A DNA stretch of 28,129 nt from an uncultured Methanobrevibacter sp. (GTDB lineage Archaea; Methanobacteriota; Methanobacteria; Methanobacteriales; Methanobacteriaceae), in NCBI GenBank assembly GCA_902783085.1, contig CACZPT010000040.1:1-28129 (forward strand). Direction: 5' to 3'. The position numbers and the translations under genes were made by a program. Below the pieces are notes generated by a model. It saw only the letters and a program-made list of their open reading frames with translations. It ran no database searches and was not told the DNA's origin. This document shows, in pieces, positions 1 through 9,400 of the stretch (positions within the stretch are counted from its first letter, which is position 1; each line of letters opens with the position of its first letter).

Positions 1-2275
1 CTTCCCCATTTGTCATACGAGTATAGAAAACACCATTAATATTCATAGTAACATTAACATTAGCTAAAGGATTACCCAAACCATCAAGCAATTTAGCATA
101 AAACTGAGAATCATTTCGATAATACTTAACCAAATCATTAGCAATAACAGTTGGCAATACGGTTATTTTAGCTAAAGCAAATGCATCTTCATCATCAGAA
201 CTACCCCAATATGCACAATAAATATCATAAACTCCAGGAACAAGATTTATATTTAATTTAACCCAACCAGAAGCATTAGTTTGACGAGTATAGTTTACTC
301 CACTAATTGCAAGATTAATTTTTTTATTTGACAAAGGATTAGATGACTCATCCAGCAATTGAGCATAAAATTGAGTTGCATTGCGATAATATTTAACCAC
401 ATCAGATGCCACCAACTTATTTTTATTGGCTGAAATAATCAACAGATATTCAAAAGAAGAAGCACCATATAATCCATCCCCTGCAAAGGATGTTTTAATA
501 TTATAAATTCCGGTTTTATTGATTTTAATTAAAACTTGACCATTTCTATCTGTACGTAGAGAATAATCATTAGTATTAATGCGGATAGATAATCTTGCAT
601 TAGATAAACTCTTGTTTTCAATATCAACCAATCTTAGTTCATATCCTTCATCGGTTAAATAACCGATTATTTTTGTATTGATTAATTTAGTGGAAGGCAA
701 TACACAAATATTATATGTTTCTTTTAAGCCATCATATGGATTTTGAACAGTAATTGTGTAGTTTCCAGGATTGCTATCAATATCCATATGAACAAAACCT
801 TCACCATCACTTACACGGACATAAAATTCATTATCATAAAGTATTGTAACATTTTTGTTAATTATTGGGTTTCCTTTACCATCAATAACCTTCGCAACAA
901 ATTTTGAAGCATTTTTAAACTCTTTAACCAGATCATTTGCAATTATAGTTGATAAAACAGTTATTTTCGCATTTGTTGTGGTATTTTCATATGAACATGA
1001 AACATTATACACTCCCGGAGAGTGGCTAATATACAATGTAGCCCATCCATTAATGTCAGTTTTATTAGTGATATTAACTCCACCAATATTGAATAAAATA
1101 TCATATCCAACTATCGGATTTCCAAATGAATCCAATAACTGTGCATAAAATTGGGTTCCGTTTCTATAATATTTAACTAAATCATCAGCAAATAAATAAT
1201 TTGAGTTTCCAGATAAAATAACATGATCTGAAAATGAAGCCTTACAATAAGATGCATCTCCAAAATATTTAACTGAAATATTATAATATCCTGCATTAAA
1301 ACCCAAATCAAAGGATGCTTCACCATTCTGATTGGTTAATAAGAAAAATGTTTTGTTGTTGATTTTAACTTCGACTTCATGATTTGAAAGTTTAACAGCA
1401 TTTTCATCAATTAAAACTATGATATACTTATTTTTATATGATAACTTACCTGAAAGGATAGTTTTTGTTAAATTGCTTGAAATATCAACGTTAAGGTAAT
1501 TAAATGTGTTACTTCCCAGATATTTACTGGATCCCTGATAATTAACATTTAAAACATATTTACCATAAGACAACACGAAATTAAACTCGGCACTGCCATT
1601 TGAATCAGTGGTGTTTGAAAGATTAGTTACGAAATTGCCATCAATGTCATATATATCTAAACTAACTACAGAGCCCGCAATACCTCCATTTAATTCATCT
1701 GAAAGTGAAACAAAATAATTAATCTGTTGGTCTTCAAAGCCATTAATGTCATTGCCTTTTAAAAAAGTTGATGTTTTGTTTAAATCAGTTACAAGTATTC
1801 TGGCAGAACCTGCTGAAGATAAATAATTTTCATTTTTAAAAGAAAATGTTGCAACATAATTACCAACATCTAAATTTATTGGTAAACGTGCAAAACCATC
1901 ATTGTTAGTTGTAATATTATATTTATTGCCATTAAGTTCCACATTTACTCTCATGTTCCTAATACGATTATTATTAATATTAGTTAAATAAATCTCCAAG
2001 GACATGTCTTCTCCTTTTTTAACAATTACATTTGAAGCTCTTATAGAAGATGGCATTTTATAAACAAAAATTGAATTAGAACATTTTCCATAAATATTAT
2101 AATAGCTATTAGAATATGAGTAGGTTATATTGTAGATGCCAGGATTTAATTTGATTTGCATACGTGCTTGACCAAAAGCATCAGTTATAAGATCATATGT
2201 CTGCAGTACTGTATCTGAAGATATTGTAACATGGATAGTTTTTCCATATTGGCTAAATGCATTTGGATCATTAAG
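1..2275 (-). pseudogene. Distal part of an interrupted adhesin-like protein (Ig-like repeat array)
   Basis: Reading the minus strand in the same frame as the upstream adhesin gene, I found no stop codon from 2275 to position 1: 758 codons stay open. The translation is a string of about nine Ig-like/Big-type repeats of roughly 75-95 residues. Recurrent signatures are DLVKYYRN at the start, FYAQLLD after it, a T(N/D)xxG turn, and a closing PGxY(D/N)I strand. These match the repeats at the C-terminal end of the 2276-6394 product, so this is the remainder of one surface protein separated only by the TAA at 2276-2278. There is no convincing start codon with a ribosome binding site after the stop. 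The C-terminus and any membrane or wall anchor lie outside the window. Alternatives are a sequencing error at one base or genuine readthrough. The open frame and homology are seen directly; pseudogene status is inferred. Confidence 0.8.
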
Positions 2276-5200
2276 TTAAATAACAAAAAATTTATCTTCA
2301 CCATAATACTGTACCAAATCAGATGCATTTAACTCCACATTGTAAAGTACAGTTTGATTATTGACAATTATTGTAGCTGCTCCTGTCGAAGACCCATACC
2401 AGTCATTACCCTCATAATCAATAGTGGCCAGGTATTTTCCTTCATCCAAATCAATTTTAAATACTGCTTCACCAATACCTGATGTTTTAGTAACATAAGA
2501 CTTTATTAAAGAACCCTTGTAAATATTAAGAGATACGCTTTCATTGAAAATACGATTGCCATACATATCTGTTAAAACCGCAATATAAAAACCATTTAAT
2601 GGAATTTCAACATGATAAAAACTGGATATTTTTGTTAAAACTTGTTCAACATTAATAACACCCTCACCATAAGCAGAACCATAAACATAGTCCCCATCGT
2701 ATGTTGCTTTAATATTGTAAGTTCCCGGAAGATAATTAATAGCTAATTGAGCTACACCTTTACTATTTGTTGTTAAAACAAATTTATCAAATAATTCTCC
2801 TTGAGATATGATGACATTTATATTTTCTCCAGAAATTAGTGTTCCAAATTGATTTTTTAAAGTGATATTATAAAGATTACCAACACCATATAATGTAACA
2901 TTTGGAACATTGATAGTTGAATTTACCGGACGTATATCAACAATTGAAAATGCTGATGAGTCTGAATACCAGCCGTCTGATTTAAATGTTGATTCGATTG
3001 TATATTTTCCCACATCCAATGTTAAATACAAATCTGCACGTCCATAACTGTTTGTTGTAGTGTTAAATAATCTACTTTCACCTTTTGAGTTTGTAATTTT
3101 AAATAAAATCGTTTTATTTTCAATAGCTTTTTTATTAAAATCATTTAAAACTGCATAAAAATTGTTGTTTTTACCATAAAAAGTATAATTATAAGTAGTC
3201 AATACTGTATCAGCAATTAATACACTAACTTTGGCACTATTATTTGATTTTTCAAAATAACCATTGCCTTCATAAAATACATTTAAAGTGTAATTTCCAA
3301 CCGGATATTCAAAATTAATATAAGCTAAACCTTTTTCATCAGTTTTAACAGTCATTGACTCTTTTTTACCATTAGAATAAATAACCTCGGCTATTAATGT
3401 TTGATTAGAAATCTTTTGACCATTAATATTAATTAAAGTGAAATAATATTTATTATATCTACCATAAAATGAGACATCATCCATTAATATCTCAGTAGAA
3501 TTATTATGAACAAATGTATCCAATAGCTGATTATCAATCTTTGAATAAACTTTAAAATCGCCAGAACCACTATAATTAATCTCGGCAATTGCACTGTTTT
3601 GATTAAGTTTTGTAGTATTTGGAATTACAACACCATCATCAGATGTGAAATAAACAGTTCTTTGATTGATAATATAATTAAGAGGAGTTGTAATTTCATT
3701 ATCATCAATTAATGTGTTTAAACTAGCATTGATTTTTCCATTATCATTTTTTAAGGTCATTATTATCCAATTATCCAACCTTAATGTTCCCAGAAATATA
3801 TAAATTTTATTTGAATCTGGTTTTTGATTATTTCCCCACCAGTTACTTGAGTAGTCAACATCACCGGAATATGAAAAGATATCATTTCCTTCATATTGGG
3901 CGGTGTTATTTACAAAAACACAATAATGAACTATTTTTGGATTGTACAATGCTCCACCATATGCAGCTTTATTTAAAATAAATGTTGAATTGGTAATATT
4001 TTGAGCATTTAAAATACCGTTACCCGTATAAGAAGATCCGGATTTAACTAAATTAGAATTCTTTTCAAAGTAGGAATTATTTACAGTAATAGCATTAATT
4101 AAAGTATTTGTATTTTCCATAAATACGGATGAATTAATTGAATTTAAATTTATTTTAAGCCCGATATTTTTTATAAAAGAACAGTTATCAATGAATCCGT
4201 ATAAAGTATTATAAGAATCATACATTTTAAATGCAACATATGGATATAATAGTTCTTTAAATTCATTATTTTCAAATGTTGAATTTTTAAACAAAGCATA
4301 CTGCGGCTGACCAGATTGGATTAAACTAACTTTTAACATGGATGATGAATACTGGATGGTGGGATGCAGATTAACAATTCCCAATTCATTTTTTCTAAAT
4401 ATTGAGTTATAAACTTCAAGTAATCCTGAAGAAGTGAATAAATAATTATAATCATAATATATGGTATTTTCATAGAATTTAACATTTTTTTCAAATATTG
4501 AATTATTAACATATACAAAACCAGAGCCTTCGGCAACAGAAGCTTTGTTATTTGAAAAATTACAGCTATCAATATGGATTATCGAACCGGATTGTGAATC
4601 GATAATGGAACTTGCTTTTATATTATGAAATGATGCATTTTCAATAGTTAAATTACCACCGTAAACCAAAAATAAAGGATTGGAGTATGCATCTGATAAA
4701 ATCGTGAAGTTAACATTTTTAATTAATAAATTTCCAGTTTTTGCAACTGAAAAAATGTTTCTGTTGTCATCCCTTTTCAATAAAACGTTTCCAAGACCAA
4801 CAATTGTTATATTTTTAGTTATGTATAATTCAGAGTTATACGCATAAGTATAAACCCCATCAAGCAAATAAATTTTATTTCCATTTAATGCTTTACTGAT
4901 TGCAAACTCCAACGTTTGATATGGATTATCATAACTTCCATCAGCATATGCATTATTTCCAAGACTAGGAGAAACATATAATTCATAATCAGATGATCCT
5001 GTTCCAATGACCAATCTGGACTTTTGTGAGTCAATATTTGCATAAACCAAAGAATCTTCAACATTATTGATTAAGTGAGCTGTGAACACACCGTCAACAT
5101 AACCTGAACTCGGTGTAAAATAACCGCTTTCAGATTCCAGATATACCAGTCTTTTTGGGAGTAAAGTTGCATTTGGAAGCTCATAAATACGGTTATTTGA

Positions 5201-6394
5201 AAGTATTTTGTTTAGGGATACTGTAAATGTTGCATTGGTTGAAACTTCAATTGGAGATTGTGAAGCCTCGAATAACATCAATACCCAATTTGCTGCATTA
5301 AGTCTAACATACTGTGTTTTTGGGCCTTTATTATCTCCCCACCAGTTATAAGGAGCATAAACTTCAGTTCCGAATCCTCCACCAATAATCTCGCCCAAAA
5401 TTATTGAATAAGTAATATTCAATTTTGAATCTAGAGCATTAATTCCATTATTAAAAACAGAAGATATTGCTGTGACATTAGAACCGAATGATGATAAGGA
5501 ATATGAAAGGGAATATTGTGAACCTTTAACAGTTACATTATTTAAATTAACATTAGAATATTTGAATACTGCATTTTCCAAAAATTCACAATTTTTAATA
5601 TCTGCAGTTGTGTTTTCAAATACTGCCGTTCGAATTTTAGAATTTATAATGATTGCAGATATATTATAATTTGCATAGGCCTGATTGAAATTAATCGAAT
5701 TAATATTTGAACCATTAAGTATAATATTTCCGCAATTGTAAACACAAACATCTATTTTACTATTAGTATCTTTCAATATAATTGAATTAAAAATTGAACA
5801 GTTCCCTACATTGACAATAGATTGAGCCCAAGCTGAAGCCTTACACTTAGAAAAGTTCGAATCAAAAATAGTCAATTCAGCATGATTAAAAATAGTGCCC
5901 ATAAAAGCATCCATATTATTTATATTGACATTTTTAATAATCAAAGACCCATAATTTTCAAAAATACCCTCCTGATTTGAATATACATCAGAAAATCCAT
6001 TGATAAAATTTAAATCCTCAAGAATTAATGAAGAACCTGACTGCACACTAAAAAATTGATTTTTACCTTCACCATCAATTACAACATTATTTGATAAAGA
6101 TTTAATTGTTAAATTCTTACCAATAGTCAATCCAGTATTGTAAAATCCACTATAAACTCCATCACAAATGACAATTGTGGAGTTATCATTAGCATTATCA
6201 ACAGCATCCATTATATTACTATATGCAAAACTTACATTATTGGGAATGGCAGTATCATCATTTGCTACATAAATTGTAGTATTATCATTTCCAGAAGCAA
6301 CATTATCATCAGCACTTACTGCAGCTATGGAAAATAAAAGTATGAAAAATATTAAAAATACAATTGATAATCTTTTAAATGAAATAATAAACAT
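2276..6394 (-). CDS. Adhesin-like surface protein, truncated by an in-frame TAA
   Basis: This 1372-residue product starts with a signal peptide (K/R near residues 7-8, hydrophobic core about 10-27, then AVSADD). It then shows two successive right-handed beta-helix regions (about 40-345 and 470-845) rich in Asn, Ser and Ile, each closed by an NWWG motif near residues 350 and 851. Each NWWG is followed by an Ig-like segment, and Ig-like repeats continue to residue 1372. The family is the exported adhesin-like proteins of gut and rumen Methanobacteriaceae, thought to mediate contact with other cells or host surfaces; the ligand is unknown. The product ends inside an Ig repeat with no anchor, and the frame continues past the stop, so it is probably a broken gene. 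It begins 8 bp after the upstream adhesin stop, suggesting co-transcription. Its start is preceded directly by GGGGG with no usual spacer. Confidence 0.85.
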   Translation of the reverse strand: MFIISFKRLSIVFLIFFILLFSIAAVSADDNVASGNDNTTIYVANDDTAIPNNVSFAYSNIMDAVDNANDNSTIVICDGVYSGFYNTGLTIGKNLTIKSLSNNVVIDGEGKNQFFSVQSGSSLILEDLNFINGFSDVYSNQEGIFENYGSLIIKNVNINNMDAFMGTIFNHAELTIFDSNFSKCKASAWAQSIVNVGNCSIFNSIILKDTNSKIDVCVYNCGNIILNGSNINSINFNQAYANYNISAIIINSKIRTAVFENTTADIKNCEFLENAVFKYSNVNLNNVTVKGSQYSLSYSLSSFGSNVTAISSVFNNGINALDSKLNITYSIILGEIIGGGFGTEVYAPYNWWGDNKGPKTQYVRLNAANWVLMLFEASQSPIEVSTNATFTVSLNKILSNNRIYELPNATLLPKRLVYLESESGYFTPSSGYVDGVFTAHLINNVEDSLVYANIDSQKSRLVIGTGSSDYELYVSPSLGNNAYADGSYDNPYQTLEFAISKALNGNKIYLLDGVYTYAYNSELYITKNITIVGLGNVLLKRDDNRNIFSVAKTGNLLIKNVNFTILSDAYSNPLFLVYGGNLTIENASFHNIKASSIIDSQSGSIIHIDSCNFSNNKASVAEGSGFVYVNNSIFEKNVKFYENTIYYDYNYLFTSSGLLEVYNSIFRKNELGIVNLHPTIQYSSSMLKVSLIQSGQPQYALFKNSTFENNEFKELLYPYVAFKMYDSYNTLYGFIDNCSFIKNIGLKINLNSINSSVFMENTNTLINAITVNNSYFEKNSNLVKSGSSYTGNGILNAQNITNSTFILNKAAYGGALYNPKIVHYCVFVNNTAQYEGNDIFSYSGDVDYSSNWWGNNQKPDSNKIYIFLGTLRLDNWIIMTLKNDNGKINASLNTLIDDNEITTPLNYIINQRTVYFTSDDGVVIPNTTKLNQNSAIAEINYSGSGDFKVYSKIDNQLLDTFVHNNSTEILMDDVSFYGRYNKYYFTLININGQKISNQTLIAEVIYSNGKKESMTVKTDEKGLAYINFEYPVGNYTLNVFYEGNGYFEKSNNSAKVSVLIADTVLTTYNYTFYGKNNNFYAVLNDFNKKAIENKTILFKITNSKGESRLFNTTTNSYGRADLYLTLDVGKYTIESTFKSDGWYSDSSAFSIVDIRPVNSTINVPNVTLYGVGNLYNITLKNQFGTLISGENINVIISQGELFDKFVLTTNSKGVAQLAINYLPGTYNIKATYDGDYVYGSAYGEGVINVEQVLTKISSFYHVEIPLNGFYIAVLTDMYGNRIFNESVSLNIYKGSLIKSYVTKTSGIGEAVFKIDLDEGKYLATIDYEGNDWYGSSTGAATIIVNNQTVLYNVELNASDLVQYYGEDKFFVI

Positions 6395-6402
6395 CCCCCA
6401 AT

Positions 6403-9400
6403 TTATTCTTCTTCCTCTTTTCGTTTATAACCAAATATCAATAAAGCAAAAACAATTATAAACACAATCCCATAAGAAATAATATTTATATTAGTATCTA
6501 CTTGTTTAGCTACATCTTCCTTGATTTCATATGCTTTGCCGGCTGATGAAGCTCCAGAACTTGAATCACTTGCAGAACCTGCACTTCCACCAGAATCTGA
6601 TGATTGAGTGCTTGAAGATGATTGTCCATAATCCGTGTTATTTATATTAGTTAAATCGCTTTCAAAGTTACCGTTGAATGAATTTGAAGAATTTGAATTT
6701 CCATGAGCATTAGATTCTTGATTAATTCCACCATTTGAATTTGACCCCTCAGAAGAACCTTCAAAAACATTGGATGAATCGAAATCAGATATCATACTTG
6801 AAGCATTCCGGTTAGACGAAGATGATGATCCACCATCACCCCAATTTTCACCATCACCATCACCCAAATTATTGCCTGAGTTAGGTTTATCACCATTAGA
6901 TGAAACAATAGCACCACCACCATTTTCATCACCTTTAGAACCAATTGCTGAGTTTGTCCCTGAACCGGGTTTTGTAGAGCCCGGATTAACAACTATGTTT
7001 CCAGGATTATTATCAGAACCGCTAGGATTTACTGGAATAGATGGATTGTCACCATTGTCTTCACTAGCTACAACCCAATTCACAATATTATTTAATTTTC
7101 TTCCAGTTACAACATTAGGGAAGTTATATACAGAATTATCAGCACCCAATACTTTTCCGAATTCATTAGTTCCCCAATAATTGAATCTCATATCAGCATA
7201 AACTCTATCCGGACCTGCCCCATAATAAGAAGTTGCCATTGTACTTCCCTCCGGAGCAGTATTACCATAAATATTACAGTTATGAACTGTTACATTAGAT
7301 TGACCAATACGGAAAGCACCGCCTGAGTTTAATGCCATATTATCTGAGATTGTAGAGTTATAAATGTTTAAATTATCTTGAACATGATTATAATAAGTGT
7401 ATGATTGATAATTAATAGCCCCACCATACATAGCAGAGTTATTAGAAATTATTGTTCTTGTAATAATAAAGTTATTTGAAATATCTAAAGCTCCACCAGT
7501 AACTCCTGCCCGATTACTAATGAATTTGCATAAATCAATAACACCATTATTTGATTGAACTTTTAAAGCTCCACCATCACCACTAAAAGCATTATCAATT
7601 CCCGCCTGATTTGATAAAAACTCTGTACCAAATGAATAGAAACTTTCAAAAGCTCCATAAATGGCTCCACCACTATACTCACTATTATATGGGTATTGAC
7701 CCATTAAACTTGATTTGATTAATATGGAATTTGTAGCTCGGTTATCTTCAAACAAACAATCATATAATGATATTGATGCCGGTAATTTAATTCTTGAACT
7801 TGAAGATACAAATTTAGATCCTATTGCACCGCCTTTCCAAGCATAGTTTTTAGTAAAACTAGTATTTGAAATAATCAAATCAGTACTTCCAGTAAATATT
7901 GCTCCACCGCAAGCTAATGGAATATCACATAATGAAGTATATGTGTAGCCATATCCTTCATCAATAGACCAAGAAGATTGAGCTTTATGAATCATACAGT
8001 AATCGGGAGAAATGATAGCATCATTATCATAGAATGCTGAGTTATCAATGTTTAGAGCCTCTGAAGAATCTGTATAAATTGCACCACCATGAACCGCCTT
8101 ATTGGAAAATATTCTTGATGAATTAATTACTGTTTTTCCAAAGTCAGCTATAACACCACCAATATGTGCAAAATTATTGTTAAGGTCACTGTTATTGATA
8201 TATAAATTACCATAATTTAAAATAGCTCCACCCATTCCCATTCTAGTACAGTTAATCGTATTTGCAGATTTTTCATCTACTATATGGTCAAATACTGGAT
8301 TAGAATTATCATAATATGATGAAGAGTTAGAAATAACTGAATTATTTATAAATAAAGATCCGTTGTTCTTAAATAAAGCCCCGCCATCAACATCAAATCC
8401 ATTTTTGAAGACAATACCGTTAACAGAAAGAATTCCGTTTGGAAGTATTGTGAATAACTGTGAATAATTTGCATTAATTACTACACCTGAATCAATAGCT
8501 GAAATTGTTATATTTTTATCTATAATTAAATTAGACTCGATAAATGTTCCTTTAATTACTTTAATAACTGCATGATTAAAAGCTTTACTTAATGCAAAGG
8601 ATATTGAAGAATACGGATTAAATTCGCTTCCATCACCTGAAATATCACTGCCTTCATCACTTACATAAATCGTATATGGAGTGTTTCCTTCTATTATTTC
8701 ATAATTACTATAAACTGCTTCATTTGCACGTTTATCACCATTATCACTAATTAAATAATTAAGATAAATTCTGTTTGATAAATCCCTATCATTAATAATG
8801 ACTATTGCATAATCCCCGCCGGCTGCGGATGAAGATATTATGAAATTATTTAATATGTTATTGTTTGAAGAATTATCTTTGATTAAAATAGCTGACTGGT
8901 TGGTAATCATAGATTTTCCAGCGATAAATATATTATTAGATATTATTTCATTATAACTGGAATTAGATAAATAAATTCCAAAAATGCTAAATGCTTCAAT
9001 ATTTAATGTGTTGGCTTCAATAACATTACTATTGGAATTAGAAAGTATTATTGCTTTTAAATCAATAGATGTGGCATTAATTCTATTGTTTAATATTTTA
9101 TTGTCATATGAATTACTAATGGAAATAACTTCAGAAGCATTAACATTAAAATCATTTGATTCAATGACATTTCCATATGTGCTATCTAGTTTAAGCACAT
9201 CTGAAGAATTAATGAACTTATTGTTTAATAAATAATTATCAAAACCTCCAACGATGATTATTGTGGAGTTATTAAAAGTACAATTGATAATATTCACATT
9301 TGAAGTGTTATCCAAATAAATTGTTGAATTGAAAAATGACATATTGATGATTTTTGAATCTGATTTTAATCTTAATGAAATAGATGGGATGAAATTTTTA

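Noticed and set aside
2276..2278. Pyrrolysine-type recoding at the adhesin stop
   Set aside because: The codon is TAA rather than TAG, and no recoding machinery or context is visible here.
6770..7180. A 136-codon plus-strand frame rich in Pro and Ser opposite the adhesin linker
   Set aside because: It is the antisense of a Ser/Gly/Asn-rich low-complexity region, has no ribosome binding site, and the sense frame is clearly coding.
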